This document shows positions 11,130-21,289 of a stretch of DNA of 64,000 nt, piece by piece. Origin of the DNA: Xanthomonas bonasiae (lineage in GTDB: Bacteria > Pseudomonadota > Gammaproteobacteria > Xanthomonadales > Xanthomonadaceae); NCBI RefSeq assembly GCF_017163705.1, contig NZ_JAFIWB010000010.1, positions 1 through 64,000 of the forward strand, read 5' to 3'. Each line of letters starts with the position of its first letter. Position 1 is the stretch's first letter. The position numbers and the translations under genes were made by a program. Below the pieces are notes generated by a model. That model saw only the letters and a list, made by a program, of their open reading frames with translations, made no database searches and was not told the DNA's origin.

Positions 11130-11903
11130 TTGCTGGAGCTGATCCCGACCGAACTGCCCTGGCTGCTGTGCATCGCCTTCGTCGCCGGGCTGGTGGATGC
11201 GGCGGTGGGCGGCGGCGGCCTGATCCAGTTGCCGGGGCTGTTCGCGACCCTGCCGCAGCAGGCGCCGGCGGTGCTGCTGGGCACCAACAAGTTCAGCGCG
11301 ATGGCCGGCACCGGCGCGTCGGCCTGGCGTTATGCGCGCAACGTGCGCTTCCCGTGGCGGCCGGTGCTGTACGCCACCGCGGCGGCGTTCGCGTTCTCCT
11401 TCCTCGGCGCCACCGCGGTCAGCCTGTTGCCGAAACAGGCGGTACGGCCGCTGATCCTGGCGCTGCTGATCGCGATGCTGGTCTATACGCTGATCAAGAA
11501 GGATTTCGGCGCGCTGCACCGGCCGCGCCACATCGGCCGCCGCGAACTGGCCATCGCGCTGGCGATGGGCGCGGCGATCGGTTTCTACGACGGCTTCTTC
11601 GGGCCCGGCACCGGCAGCTTCCTGATCTTCCTGTTCATCCGCTTCTTCGGCCTGGACTTCCTGCGCGCCTCGGCCGCCTCCAAGGTGGTCAACCTGGCCA
11701 CCAACCTGGCCGCACTGTGCTTCTTCGTGCCCAGCGGGCAGGTGCTGCTGGCGGTGGCGGTGCCGATGGCGGTGGCCAACATCGCCGGCGCGGTGGCCGG
11801 CACGCGGCTGGCGCTGCGCGGCGGCACGCCGTTGATCCGGCAGCTGTTCCTGGTGCTGGTGGTGGTGCTGATCGGCAAGATGGGCTGGGACCTGCTGCGC
11901 TGA
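11130..11903 (+). CDS. TSUP family transporter (TauE/SafE-like)
   Basis: Inner-membrane exporter of the sulfite/organosulfonate (TauE/SafE, DUF81) family with about eight membrane helices in 257 residues. The first half-repeat has the signature [16 protein letters not shown] followed by [11 protein letters not shown]; the second has [15 protein letters not shown] followed by SKVVNLATN, so the characteristic internal duplication is intact. I choose the TTG at 11130, with GGAG eleven bases upstream, over the GTG at 11079, because the extra residues are not conserved in character. No sulfur genes lie nearby, so the substrate is unknown. Confidence 0.85.
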   Translation: MLELIPTELPWLLCIAFVAGLVDAAVGGGGLIQLPGLFATLPQQAPAVLLGTNKFSAMAGTGASAWRYARNVRFPWRPVLYATAAAFAFSFLGATAVSLLPKQAVRPLILALLIAMLVYTLIKKDFGALHRPRHIGRRELAIALAMGAAIGFYDGFFGPGTGSFLIFLFIRFFGLDFLRASAASKVVNLATNLAALCFFVPSGQVLLAVAVPMAVANIAGAVAGTRLALRGGTPLIRQLFLVLVVVLIGKMGWDLLR

Positions 11904-12047
11904 GGCGCGGCGGTCGCTGCGCGCGCCGATCGCATCCGGCGTCGATGGAGCCGACGCCAGCGGCGCGCCGCTGCCGTGATCGGTGTCGGCGCGATTGACG
12001 CACGCGCGTCGACGGCGCCGTCCGTGAGCGCGATCGGCCGGACGCGC

Positions 12048-15000
12048 TCAGCGGCGGCTGCGCGCCTTCGGCGAGGCAGGGGGCTTGGTCTTGGAGGCCG
12101 GCGGCGGTGCCTTCACGGGCGGTGCCGCGCGCTCCGGTGCCGCGCGCCTGGCGGCGGAAGGCTTGGCTGCAGCAGGCTTGGTTGCCGCGGTCGCCGTGGC
12201 GGGCTTGGCCGCTGCTCTCGCCGATACCGGCTTGGTCGAGGTTGCCGCCTTGCCGCCCTTTGCCAGCGTGCCGCTGGCGGCAGGCTTGGCAGAACGAGTC
12301 GGTTCCGCGGATCTGGCGCCGGGCGCGGCGACGGCAGCAGCGGTGCCGCGCTTCGCGGCCCGGCGCTTGTCGCCATGGGGAGCGTGCACCGCATCGGCGA
12401 TGTCGGTCGCCGCAGGCACGGAAGCGGCGCTCCCGACATCCGCAGCGGCACGCGCAACCGCGATGGCAGCAACGTTCGCGACCGTCGGCGCAGCCGGTAC
12501 CGTCTGCGCGCGCGCCGCCTGGGCCGGCGCCGCCTCGTGCAGCGCCGGCTCGTCGCCGCGCGTGCGTTCCGGCAACTTGAGCCGATGCTGCTGCTCGTCG
12601 TACTCGATCAGCAACACGCCGGAGGTGTGGCGGCCGCTGATCTCGACGAAGCAGGCGCCGCCGATGAACGGCTCCAGCGTCATCACCGACTTCAGCGGCG
12701 TGGCCACCACCATCTGGAAGCCGAAGTTCTCGAAGATGTTCATCGCCAGCGCGGTGAACTCGTTGTCGGCCTTGTCGAACGCCTCGTCCAGCACCACCGC
12801 CGCGTAGCGCGGCAGTTCGCCGTCCTCGCCGCCGAGCTGGTAGCGCAGCGCCGCGGCCAGGCAGGTGGTGGCCAGCTTCTGCCGCTGGCCGCCGGACTTG
12901 CCGGCGCCGCTGCGGTAGATCTCCACCTGCGCGCGGCTGTGCGCATCCAGCTCCACGCCGACGAACTCCACGTGCTGGCGCACGTCCAGCACCTGCTCGC
13001 GCCAGCGCCGCAGTTCCGCGTCCTGCGCACCGAGCCGCTGCACCAGCGTGCGCAAGGTGGCGAACTGGGCCTCGGCCAGCGCGCGGTCCTCGGTCTGCTG
13101 GTGGCCCAGCACCTCGCGCAGTTGCTGCTGGAATTCCTGCACCTCGAGCAACCGGCGGTCGCTGACCTCGATGGTCAGCAGGGTGCCGCGGTTGAACGGG
13201 ACCTGTTCGAGGCTGGCGTTGACCTCGTCCATGCGCTGCTTGATCGCCTTGTGCGCTTCGGCGGTATGCCGTTGCAGGGCCAGCAGGTTGTTCTTGCTCT
13301 GGGTCTGCAGCAGGTCGAAGAAGCGGCCCTCGTGGCGCGGCAGGCCGTCGCTCTCCAGCCGCTGCAGGCGCGCCAGGAAATCGTCGGCGCTGGCCAGGCT
13401 GACGGTGAAGTCGCCGCTGTCCTCCGGCCATTGCTGGCAGTAGCGGCGGAAGCAGTCGAGCAACTGCTGGCCCAGCCGCGCGTCCTGGCCATGGCTCTGC
13501 GCCAGCTGCTCGCCGAGGCCGCGCTCGACGCTGCGCAGGTGCGCTTCCAGGTTGTCCAGGCTCAGCGGCGACAACGCCGCCAGGCGCGCGTCCAACCCCT
13601 GCGCCTGCGCCGGCGTGATCGCCGCGGTCGCCACGCGCGCGGCGCAGGTCTCGCGCTGCGCCTGCAGCCGGCTGCGCTCGCGGCCCAGTTGCGCGCGTTC
13701 CAGGCGCACGTCCTCGTAGGTGCGCCGCGCCTGGTCGCGCAGCGCCCGCGCCACGGCGATCTGCTCGCCCAGCGCGCGCAGCGCGGTGTCGCCTTCGCGC
13801 AGCTGCAGCAGCTGCTCGGCGATGTCGCTCAGGCGCTGCAGCTTGGGCGCCACGTCGATCTCGTCCCAGTCGCGCTCGGCCAGGGTGTGCGCGGCCAGCT
13901 GGCGGCCCTGGTCGAGTTCGCGCTGCTTGCGCAACGCGGCGACGTCGGCGTCGCAGGCGGCGATGCGCTGCGCCAGGGCCTGGCCCTCGCGCTCGTAGAC
14001 CTTGAGCTTGTCGCGGTTGTCGTAGCCGAGCAACCAGCGCTTGCGGTCGCCGACGGCGTGGCGGTCGTCCTTCTCGTAGCGGTCGCCGGGATGCTTGAGC
14101 TGGCCTTCGCGGGTGATCGCGCGCTCGGCGTTGCGCAGCTGCGCGGCGCTGTCGACGCAGGCGTAGTCGAAGCGCCGGCCCAGTTCGTGGCGCAGCCAGG
14201 TCGCGTAGGGATGGTCGCGCAGCTGCAGCTTGCGCAGCAGCGAGCGCGGGTCCGGTTCGCGGCTGTGCAGGGCTTCGTTGTGGCGCACCCGGTAATAGAC
14301 CAGGCGGGTGCCGAGCTGGGTCTGGTTGACCCACTCGGCGACCGTGGCGTGGTGGCGCTCGTCGACCAGCAGCGACTGCGCGAAGCCGTGCAGCACGCGC
14401 TCGATCGCGCCGCGCCAGGCGGCCTGCGCCTCGTCCACCTGCATCAGCTCGCCGACGAACGGCAGCGCCGCCTCGGCCAGGCCGGTGTCGGCGCACAGCC
14501 GCGCGCGCAGCGCCTGCATCGGCGCGGGGATGCTCGACGGCGCCTTGTGCAGCGCGTCGATCTCGGTGCGGATCGCGGCGAAGCGGCGCTCGTCCTCGCG
14601 GCGCTCGGCCATGCGCTCGGCGATCGCTTCGTCCAGCGCGCTGGCGTCGCCGGCCACGCCCTCGCGCAGCGCACGCGCCTGCGCCACCTGTTCGGCGAAG
14701 CCGGCGGCGCTGCCGGCCAGGCCCATGCCGAGCTGGCGGCAGGCCTGCTCGACCTGGCTGCGCCGGCGCATGCGTTCGTCGCGTTCGCGCTCGACCCGGC
14801 CGCGCTCGCGCTCCAGCGCCTCGACCCGCTCGCCGCCCTGCGCGCGCTGCTCGGTCTCGCGTTCGGCCAACTTCTGTTCGTGGTTGTCCAGCGCCTCGCG
14901 GCGTTGCCCTTCCTCGCCGGCCAGGCCGCGGTCCTGCGTGTCCAGTTCCTGCAGGCGCGCGTCCAGCAGCGCCAGCCGGCGCTGCTCGCGGTAGCCGTCG

Positions 15001-15935
15001 ATGCCCAGCTGCAGCTCGCGCAATTCGCCGACGCTGCGGCGCAGGGCCATCAACTCGGCGTAGTGCTGCCGCGCCGGGACCAGCGTCTCCACCTGGCGCC
15101 GCGCGGTCACCACCGCATGGTGGGCGCCGTCGAGTTCGGCGAAGTCGTCGACCAGGCGGTCGGCGGCCTCGAAGGTGCGCGGCTCGTCGAGCATGAAGCT
15201 GCGCAGGAACGCATTGAGATCGCCCAGGTTCTTCGCCGACTGGGTCTTGTGCAGCAGCCGCAGCGCCATCTCGTTGCCGATGCCGAGCAGGTGACGGAAG
15301 CGCTCGGCATAGCCGGCGAAGCTGTCGAAATGGTGCACCTCCTCGCCCAGGCGCTGCTTGAGCCGGCGCAGGTCCAGGTCGAAGCCGTCCAGCTCGGCGG
15401 CCACGTCGAAGCCGCGCGGCGCCACCATGTAGTGCTTGCGCACGTCGGCCGCGGCGGTGCCGCTGCCGGCGATCCAGAACAGGCGCACCAGGCTCACCGC
15501 CTGGCCGTGCGCGTTGCGGTATTCCAGCGCCAGCGCCGACCAGGTCGCGCCCTTGCGCAGGTACTGGGTGGCGATCTCGCCCGAGGCGCTGTCCTGCTGG
15601 TCGGCCCAGGCGCCGCGCACGTACGACACCAGGCTGCGGTCGCGGCCGCTGCGCTCGGCCTCGCGCGCGGCGGCGTTGAAGTCGACGATGCTCGGCGGGG
15701 TCAGCAGCGCCGACATCGCATCGAGCAGGGTCGACTTGCCGGAGCCGGAGCGGCCTACGAACAGGAAGCCCTTGTCGGCGACCGGCACGTCGGTCAGGCC
15801 GTTGAAGGTGCCCCAGTTGTGCACCTGCAGGCGGCGCATGCGGTATTGCTGCGCGCGCTGCTCGGCCAGCGTGTCGGCGAACAGCGACGGCGCGGGGACG
15901 GATGCGGACGCAGACGGATCGGACAGGGACGTCAT
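12048..15935 (-). CDS. jetC: JetC/MksB-like SMC ATPase with basic C-terminal tail
   Basis: SMC-like ATPase of the Wadjet (JetC) / MksB condensin family, 1295 residues. Walker A GRSGSGKST is at 61-69. Long coiled coils surround a hinge-like globular region at about 470-690. The ABC signature SGGQRQ is near 1016 and Walker B AVVLDEAF near 1047. Such proteins load with JetA and JetB (kleisin complex) and extrude DNA loops; in full Wadjet systems they present small circular DNA to the nuclease JetD. Residues from about 1125 to the end are a Lys/Ala/Pro-rich, histone H1-like tail that is unusual for the family. No JetD gene follows; the next gene is a convergent transporter. The ATG overlaps the stop of a four-codon frame (Met-Ser-Thr-Arg), which suggests coupling. 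Confidence 0.9.
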   Translation of the reverse strand: MTSLSDPSASASVPAPSLFADTLAEQRAQQYRMRRLQVHNWGTFNGLTDVPVADKGFLFVGRSGSGKSTLLDAMSALLTPPSIVDFNAAAREAERSGRDRSLVSYVRGAWADQQDSASGEIATQYLRKGATWSALALEYRNAHGQAVSLVRLFWIAGSGTAAADVRKHYMVAPRGFDVAAELDGFDLDLRRLKQRLGEEVHHFDSFAGYAERFRHLLGIGNEMALRLLHKTQSAKNLGDLNAFLRSFMLDEPRTFEAADRLVDDFAELDGAHHAVVTARRQVETLVPARQHYAELMALRRSVGELRELQLGIDGYREQRRLALLDARLQELDTQDRGLAGEEGQRREALDNHEQKLAERETEQRAQGGERVEALERERGRVERERDERMRRRSQVEQACRQLGMGLAGSAAGFAEQVAQARALREGVAGDASALDEAIAERMAERREDERRFAAIRTEIDALHKAPSSIPAPMQALRARLCADTGLAEAALPFVGELMQVDEAQAAWRGAIERVLHGFAQSLLVDERHHATVAEWVNQTQLGTRLVYYRVRHNEALHSREPDPRSLLRKLQLRDHPYATWLRHELGRRFDYACVDSAAQLRNAERAITREGQLKHPGDRYEKDDRHAVGDRKRWLLGYDNRDKLKVYEREGQALAQRIAACDADVAALRKQRELDQGRQLAAHTLAERDWDEIDVAPKLQRLSDIAEQLLQLREGDTALRALGEQIAVARALRDQARRTYEDVRLERAQLGRERSRLQAQRETCAARVATAAITPAQAQGLDARLAALSPLSLDNLEAHLRSVERGLGEQLAQSHGQDARLGQQLLDCFRRYCQQWPEDSGDFTVSLASADDFLARLQRLESDGLPRHEGRFFDLLQTQSKNNLLALQRHTAEAHKAIKQRMDEVNASLEQVPFNRGTLLTIEVSDRRLLEVQEFQQQLREVLGHQQTEDRALAEAQFATLRTLVQRLGAQDAELRRWREQVLDVRQHVEFVGVELDAHSRAQVEIYRSGAGKSGGQRQKLATTCLAAALRYQLGGEDGELPRYAAVVLDEAFDKADNEFTALAMNIFENFGFQMVVATPLKSVMTLEPFIGGACFVEISGRHTSGVLLIEYDEQQHRLKLPERTRGDEPALHEAAPAQAARAQTVPAAPTVANVAAIAVARAAADVGSAASVPAATDIADAVHAPHGDKRRAAKRGTAAAVAAPGARSAEPTRSAKPAASGTLAKGGKAATSTKPVSARAAAKPATATAATKPAAAKPSAARRAAPERAAPPVKAPPPASKTKPPASPKARSRR

Positions 15936-16001
15936 CGGGTGCTCATCGGAAAATCGAGATCGCCAGGGCGCCTGGCGGTGGGCTGGGCGGGCCGGCGGTG
16001 G

Positions 16002-16026
16002 GTCGCGGCTGACGCCGCTCCTGCAG
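16002..16026. repeat. REP element between jetB and jetC
   Basis: A single copy of the genus palindromic repeat (GTCGCGGCTGACGCCGCTCC on the plus strand) lies directly after the jetB stop codon, inside the 91-base gap before jetC. Its position in an operon suggests a role in mRNA folding, or simple insertion. Confidence 0.8.
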
Positions 16027-16713
16027 TCACTGCGGGGCGTCCGCGGCCGTGCCTTCGCGCAAGCCGCGGTAGGCGGCGGCCAGCGCCTGCACGTCCTCCG
16101 CGGAGAACAGCAGTTTCAGCGCCGGCGACACCTCGTAGCGGTCCTCGCTGCCGCGCAGCTTGGACAGCAGGTGGTTGTCGCGCATCTTCGCGATCGCCGC
16201 CAGCACCCGCCGCGCAAAGCCCGCACGGTCGGTGGACACGTTCTTCTCGTACACCGACAGCACTTCCAGCAGCTGCGCCTCCTGCACCACCGCGCGTTCG
16301 CCGCGGGTGTCGGCTTCGGCCAGCTGCTGGCGCAGGAACAGCAGCAATACCGACTCGATGAAGGTCAGCGGCGCGGTGCGCAGCAGCGCCGGGGTCTCCA
16401 GCTCGGCGGTCTCGGCCTGGCGGGCGAAGGCCACGCCGCCGTCGCGGTCCAGCACCAGTTCCAGGAACAGTTCGCATAGCACCCGGCGCACCGCGGCCTC
16501 GTGGCGCAGCAGCGCCGGCCACAGCGGTCCGTGGCGGTAGGCGTCGATGCTCGGCCCGGACAGCAGCTGGCACAGCGCGCGGCGCGCCTCCAGCGGCAGG
16601 GTGCCGGTGTCGCCGGCGAACAGCTCGCTGCGGCCGTCGGCCTGGGTCGCGGCGGCGGCCGCGGGGTCGAAGCCGTCGGCGTCGCCGCCGGGCATATCGT
16701 CAGACCAGTTCAT
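16027..16713 (-). CDS. jetB: JetB/MksE-like subunit (DUF4194)
   Basis: Winged-helix 'kite' subunit of the Wadjet/MksBEF complex, 228 residues, DUF4194 type. After a disordered, acidic first 35 residues come helix-rich segments ([35 protein letters not shown]) and a basic C-terminal half ([25 protein letters not shown]) typical of this family. It starts 14 bases inside the end of jetA, so the two are translationally coupled. Its partner relationship with jetA and jetC is inferred from gene order and the family. Confidence 0.85.
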   Translation of the reverse strand: MNWSDDMPGGDADGFDPAAAAATQADGRSELFAGDTGTLPLEARRALCQLLSGPSIDAYRHGPLWPALLRHEAAVRRVLCELFLELVLDRDGGVAFARQAETAELETPALLRTAPLTFIESVLLLFLRQQLAEADTRGERAVVQEAQLLEVLSVYEKNVSTDRAGFARRVLAAIAKMRDNHLLSKLRGSEDRYEVSPALKLLFSAEDVQALAAAYRGLREGTAADAPQ

Positions 16714-18169
16714 TGCGTTTTTCCTTGGTGAACCACACCAGCGGGATGCGGGCGCGCCGCAGCTGGCCGTCGTTGCCTTCCCACTGCACCGCTTCCCATT
16801 CGTCCGCGACCACCACGCCGTGGCGCGTGCCCAGCGCCAGGTAGCCGATCACGCTGCCCAGCCCCTGCTGCGCCGGACGCTGCCGCAAGGCCTCGCCGAT
16901 GGTCAGCTGCGGCTGCTGGCCGAGCAGCGCGTGCAGGTCCTCGCGCAGGCCGCGCAGGTCGATCTCCGACTGCGCGACCAGGTCGCCGACGCTGTCCAGC
17001 GAGATCATCGCCGCCTCCGCCGCCTGCACCCGGCCATCGACCTGCTGGCTGCGCGGGTCGTGCAGCCGCCACTGCGACAGCGAACGCAGCCGCGCGCTGC
17101 TCAGCGGCAGCGTGTAGCCGGTGGCCGCGGTGGCGTGCAGCCGGTCGCGCAACTGCAGCGCCTCGCCCTGCGCCTGCTTCAGCAACTGGTTGAGCCGGCG
17201 CTGCTCCAGGTAGCCGCGGCTCTGCACGAAGCCGCGCAGGCTGCGCGCGAAATGCTGCATGACCTCGTGCACCTGGCCGCCGCGCTCGAGCAGGGTGCCG
17301 GTGAGTCCGCGCAGGAACGCGCGTTCCTGGCGGTCGAGCCGGCGCGCGAACCCGCGCGCCAGCAGCGTGTCCAGCGCCGCGTCCAGCTGCACGCTCTGTT
17401 CGGCGTCGTTGAGCAGGCTCCAGAACGCCTGGAAGCTGCGCCCGGCGTCGCTCTCGCCGATCACGTCGATGCCGGCGAACAGCTTCTCCAGCACGTCGCC
17501 GCGCGCACCCTCGTCGTCGATGATGCGCTCGCGGAAATCGCGGTTGAGCTGTTCGAAATCGTCGCGAACGCGGCGGAAGTCCTCGGCCAGGTCGTCGGAC
17601 AGGCGGATGATGTCGCGGGTGCGCTCCAGCGCGCGCTTGCCGTCCAGCGCGGCCAGCTTGCCGGCGGCCACGCGCTCGATCTCCGCGTCCAGGCGCGCGC
17701 GTTCGGCGCGCAGCGCGGCCAGCCGCGCGTCCGGATCGGTCTCGGTCTGCCCGGCCAGCTGCACCAGCTGCTCGATCACCAGCGACAAGCGGCTCTCGGT
17801 GGCGACGCTGGCGCTGCCCTGCACCCCGGCGATGAAGCGGATCGCCTGCGCGGCCTGGCGCGACAGCTCGTACTCTTCCTCGGCATCGCCTTCGGGCAGG
17901 CGCCGCTCCAGCCAGCCCTGCGCCAGCCAGTGCGCCAGGTAGGCCTGCGCGGTGCGCGGCAACTCGCGCGACAGCTCGTCGTCCTTCAGCGCATCCAGCT
18001 GGCGCTGCAGGCGCTCGTGCAGCACCGACGACGGCAGCCGCCGCTGCGCATCGCCCAGCAGGGTCTGCAGCAGGCCGATCAGTTCCGGCGCATGGTCGGC
18101 GGCGAGCAGCTTCCACAACGGCTGTTCGCGCAACTGGCGATAGCCGGCGATCCGGACACGGTGCTTCAT
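16700..18169 (-). CDS. jetA: JetA/MksF-like kleisin (DUF3375)
   Basis: Kleisin subunit of the Wadjet/MksBEF family (DUF3375), 489 residues. The N-terminal half is helical ([32 protein letters not shown]), the middle is a long charged coiled coil (about 170-250), and the C-terminal half contains [16 protein letters not shown] and ends in a small mixed domain. It opens the jetA-jetB-jetC operon and begins only 31 bases after folE, so it may be co-transcribed with that housekeeping gene. This setting fits a resident chromosome-organising complex as well as a plasmid-defence system. Confidence 0.85.
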   Translation of the reverse strand: MKHRVRIAGYRQLREQPLWKLLAADHAPELIGLLQTLLGDAQRRLPSSVLHERLQRQLDALKDDELSRELPRTAQAYLAHWLAQGWLERRLPEGDAEEEYELSRQAAQAIRFIAGVQGSASVATESRLSLVIEQLVQLAGQTETDPDARLAALRAERARLDAEIERVAAGKLAALDGKRALERTRDIIRLSDDLAEDFRRVRDDFEQLNRDFRERIIDDEGARGDVLEKLFAGIDVIGESDAGRSFQAFWSLLNDAEQSVQLDAALDTLLARGFARRLDRQERAFLRGLTGTLLERGGQVHEVMQHFARSLRGFVQSRGYLEQRRLNQLLKQAQGEALQLRDRLHATAATGYTLPLSSARLRSLSQWRLHDPRSQQVDGRVQAAEAAMISLDSVGDLVAQSEIDLRGLREDLHALLGQQPQLTIGEALRQRPAQQGLGSVIGYLALGTRHGVVVADEWEAVQWEGNDGQLRRARIPLVWFTKEKRNELV

Positions 18170-18200
18170 GCAGGAACCGACGACCGCCCCATCCGCACGC

Positions 18201-18803
18201 TCAGCGCACGCCGCCGTCGATGAAGCGCAGGAACTCGGCGCGGGTGCGCGCGTCCTCGCGGAAGGTGCCGAGCATCTTCGAGGTGACCATGCTGACGCCG
18301 CGCTTGTGGATGCCGCGGGTGGTCATGCACTCGTGCGCGCCTTCCACCACCACGCCCACGCCCAGCGGCTGCAGCACGTCCTGGATGCACTGCGCGATCT
18401 GCGCGGTCATCTTCTCCTGCACCTGGAAGCGCCGCGCATAGGCCTCGACCACGCGCGCCAGCTTGCTGATGCCCACCACCTTGCCGCGCGGCAGGTAGCC
18501 CACATGGACCTTGCCGATGATCGGCGCCATGTGGTGCTCGCAATGGCTTTCGTATTCGATGTCGCGCAGCACGATCAGCTCGTCGTAGCCGGCCACTTCC
18601 TCGAAGGTGCGCAGCATGTACTCGCGCGGATCGGCCTTGTAGCCGCTGAACCAGTCGCCATAGGCCTCGGCCACGCGCCGCGGCGTGTCCAGCAGGCCTT
18701 CGCGGTCCGGGTCCTCGCCGGCCCAGCGCAGCAGGGTGCGCACGGCGGCTTCGGCCTGGTCCTGGGTCACAGGGGAGTCGGGGGTCTTCTTGGAGTCGGC
18801 CAT
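18201..18803 (-). CDS. folE: GTP cyclohydrolase I
   Basis: Catalyses GTP to 7,8-dihydroneopterin triphosphate, the first step of folate (and tetrahydropterin) synthesis, in the cytoplasm. The 200-residue protein carries the zinc and substrate residues in [18 protein letters not shown] and the C-terminal [19 protein letters not shown] block that are diagnostic of FolE type I. The frame is open upstream to 18908, but the ATG at 18803 gives the normal length. It is followed after 31 bases by jetA, probably on the same transcript. High certainty. Confidence 0.96.
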   Translation of the reverse strand: MADSKKTPDSPVTQDQAEAAVRTLLRWAGEDPDREGLLDTPRRVAEAYGDWFSGYKADPREYMLRTFEEVAGYDELIVLRDIEYESHCEHHMAPIIGKVHVGYLPRGKVVGISKLARVVEAYARRFQVQEKMTAQIAQCIQDVLQPLGVGVVVEGAHECMTTRGIHKRGVSMVTSKMLGTFREDARTRAEFLRFIDGGVR

Positions 18804-18942
18804 GAGCGAAAACGCCCGTGAGGGGGGCTGCATGGTACCCGAGTCGCACGCGCGCCGCCGAACCCGCAGGCCGACGCCCCGCCGGGAGCGCGGTGCTTGC
18901 CGCGGCACGGGCGCGGTGGTCGCGCCCGTGCCGCCGCCGGCC

Positions 18943-20259
18943 TCAGCCGCGCCCGGCCGCCGCCTTCGCGGCCTTGCGCTCGCGCATCGCGCGCTCGTCG
19001 TCCAGCCAGTTCGCGCCCTTGTTGGTCAGGAAGAACATGTACACCACCAGCGACACCGCGATCACCGCCGTGGCGTACCAGACGAAGGTGGTCACATGGC
19101 CGGTCTTCAGCGAGGCCTGGTACAGCAGCGGCGCGGTGCCGCCGAAGGCCGAGTTCGCCAGCGCGTAGCCCAGGCCCACGCCCAGCGCGCGGATGTGGGT
19201 CGGGAACAGCTCCGCCTTGACCACCGCGTTGATCGAGGTGTAGCCGGTCAGGATCACGAAGCCGCCGGTCAGGATCGCGAACGCGGTCAGCCAATCGCTC
19301 TGCTTGGGCAGCTCCAGCACCAGGAACCAGGTGTAGAGCACGCCGCCGATGCCGAAGAACACCAGCAGGGTCTTGCGCCCGATGATGTCCGACAGCCAGC
19401 CGCCGACCGGCTGCATCAGCATCAGCACGGTCAGCGCGACCAGGTTGATGATGGTGCCGGCCATCACGTCGTCGCCGGCGAACGCGGTCTGGATCATCTT
19501 CGGCCCGGTGACCGAATAGGTGTAGAAGGCGATGGTGCCGCCCGCGGTCACCAGGAAGCACAGCAGCAGCGGCCGCCACTGGTGCACGAACAGCTCGTGC
19601 AGCGAACCGGCCGAGCGCGCCCCGCCCTTCTTGGCCTCGGCGATGGAGTCCGAGCCCAGCGACTCGTCCATCGTGCGGCGCAGCCAGAACACCACCAGCG
19701 CGCCGATGCCGCCCAGGCCGAACGCCAGGCGCCAGCCCCATTCGGACACCCAGCCCTTGTCGGCGAAATGCAGCATCAGCAGCAGCGTGGTCTGCGCCAG
19801 CACATGGCCGCCGACCAGGGTCACGTAGTGGAACGAGGACAGGAAGCCGCGCCGGCCCGGGATCGCCGCCTCGGACATGTAGGTGGCGCTGGTACCGTAC
19901 TCGCCGCCGGTGGCGAAGCCCTGCAGCAACCGCGCCAGCAGCAGCACGATCGGCGCGGCGATGCCGATCGTGGCCACCGTCGGCGTCACCGCGATCACGA
20001 ACGAACACAGCGCCATCAGCGACACCGAGATGGTCAGCGCCAGGCGGCGGCCGAAGCGGTCGGCGAAGCGGCCGAAGTACCACGCGCCGATCGGCCGCAT
20101 CAGGAAGGTCATCGCGAAGATCGCCCACACGAACATCGTGGCGTTCTTGTCTTCCTTGGAGAAGAACTGCGATTCGAAATAGGTGGCGAACACCGAGTAG
20201 ACGTAGACGTCGTACCACTCGACCAGGTTGCCGGCCGAGCCCTTGAGCGTATTGGACAC
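18943..20259 (-). CDS. MFS metabolite:H+ symporter
   Basis: Proton symporter of the ProP/KgtP-like (metabolite:H+ symporter) branch of the major facilitator superfamily, 438 residues from the GTG at 20259. It has the branch signature [13 protein letters not shown] at the start of helix 1, the motif-A-like [13 protein letters not shown], and [12 protein letters not shown] in helix 4. Dicarboxylates such as alpha-ketoglutarate are common substrates, but none can be assigned here. The frame continues 22 codons upstream (Ser/Ala/Pro-rich, normal for this family) to an ATA at 20325 preceded by AAGGG at ribosome-site distance, with no ATG, GTG or TTG there. The real start may be this non-standard codon. 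Lies upstream of folE on the same strand, 139 bases apart. Confidence 0.85.
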   Translation of the reverse strand: MSNTLKGSAGNLVEWYDVYVYSVFATYFESQFFSKEDKNATMFVWAIFAMTFLMRPIGAWYFGRFADRFGRRLALTISVSLMALCSFVIAVTPTVATIGIAAPIVLLLARLLQGFATGGEYGTSATYMSEAAIPGRRGFLSSFHYVTLVGGHVLAQTTLLLMLHFADKGWVSEWGWRLAFGLGGIGALVVFWLRRTMDESLGSDSIAEAKKGGARSAGSLHELFVHQWRPLLLCFLVTAGGTIAFYTYSVTGPKMIQTAFAGDDVMAGTIINLVALTVLMLMQPVGGWLSDIIGRKTLLVFFGIGGVLYTWFLVLELPKQSDWLTAFAILTGGFVILTGYTSINAVVKAELFPTHIRALGVGLGYALANSAFGGTAPLLYQASLKTGHVTTFVWYATAVIAVSLVVYMFFLTNKGANWLDDERAMRERKAAKAAAGRG

Positions 20260-20442
20260 CGAGCGGCGCAGGCTGCCGGGTGCGGCGCCGGAAGCGGCGG
20301 TGGTCGGGGATGCGGGTGCGCTTATGCGATGAGACCCTTCAGCAGATGGACACCGCCGGAGTATAGGTGGCGGTTTGCGAGGACGATGTCGCGGCAGCGG
20401 CGGCCCTCGCGCTGCGCTAGCGCTGCAACGTATTGCGGCGCG

Positions 20443-20991
20443 TCATTGCGCCGCCTTCGGCGCGCCGAGCGACTGGCTGTACATGCCCGAGCGGTCGAAG
20501 CAACAGGCGCGGCGCTTGCCCGAGGCGAGCATGTCGCAGGCGCTGGCGATGCGCTTGGCGCGTGTGTCGGCCTTCTTGCCCGAGACGATCCAGAAGATCC
20601 AGTCGCGCCGCGCCAGCGCGGTGATGGCGTCCCAGGTCACACGCGCGGCCGGATGCGCGGCCAGCGCCGCGCCCAGGTCGGGCGGCAACACCGGCTCCGG
20701 CTCCACCGCCATCGGCGCGATCGCCAGCGCGACCGTGTCGCCCGCGGCGACCCCGGCCGCCACCCGCAGCGCTGCTTCAACCTTCAGCCAATGGCTGCCC
20801 TGCCCGTCCGGTTCCAGCGTGGCTTGGAACGGCTGCCCGGCGAACGTGCCGTCCACGCTGACCATGCTGCGCGTCGGTAGCTTGGCGCTGGCCTCGGCGG
20901 GCAGCACCAGGAACGTCCAGGCCGAGTCCGGCGGCGTCGCCGGCCGCAGCAACGTCGCCTCGAAGCGGAGGGTGGCGGTGGCCTTGGACAT
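20443..20991 (-). CDS. YdeI/OmpD-associated family protein (DUF1905)
   Basis: Cytosolic-looking 182-residue protein with an N-terminal DUF1905 domain (TATLRFEATLL through VDGTFAGQPFQATL) and a C-terminal YdeI/OmdA-type segment (ITALARRDWIFWIVSGKKADTRAKRI). Family members are poorly characterised; some have been linked to stress tolerance. The start at 20991 is chosen because the sequence before it (frame open to 21210) is Arg/Pro/Cys-rich and unlike the family. It is a single gene, with the short region beyond its 3' end leading to the MFS symporter. Confidence 0.75.
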   Translation of the reverse strand: MSKATATLRFEATLLRPATPPDSAWTFLVLPAEASAKLPTRSMVSVDGTFAGQPFQATLEPDGQGSHWLKVEAALRVAAGVAAGDTVALAIAPMAVEPEPVLPPDLGAALAAHPAARVTWDAITALARRDWIFWIVSGKKADTRAKRIASACDMLASGKRRACCFDRSGMYSQSLGAPKAAQ

Positions 20992-21289
20992 GGCGCGGAC
21001 GATAGCACTGGGCGGCGGCGCCCTGCCTGCACGCGGGCACATCCCCGTGCCGAGCGTCCCGCGGGAGTGGCCGCCCGATCCGCGCGCAGTTCCCGCTGAT
21101 GCTGTACGCCGCCGACCACAGGCAGGCGCGGCCTGGACGCATCCCCTGTCCCGCCAACAGCAACAGACCCTAAGCGTGGTGTGGCCCGACAAATGAACCG
21201 GCCCTCGCACGCGTTACGATGGCGCCCCCACCGGCCGCACCCTGCAGACCCCCCATGAAGGCCCGCACTCCCGACGCCCCCGCGGCGGC

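Noticed and set aside
11976-16361. A 1461-codon plus-strand open frame opposite jetC/jetB
   Set aside because: Shadow of the GC-rich jetC coding strand; no domains, no ribosome site, while the opposite strand has all SMC motifs.
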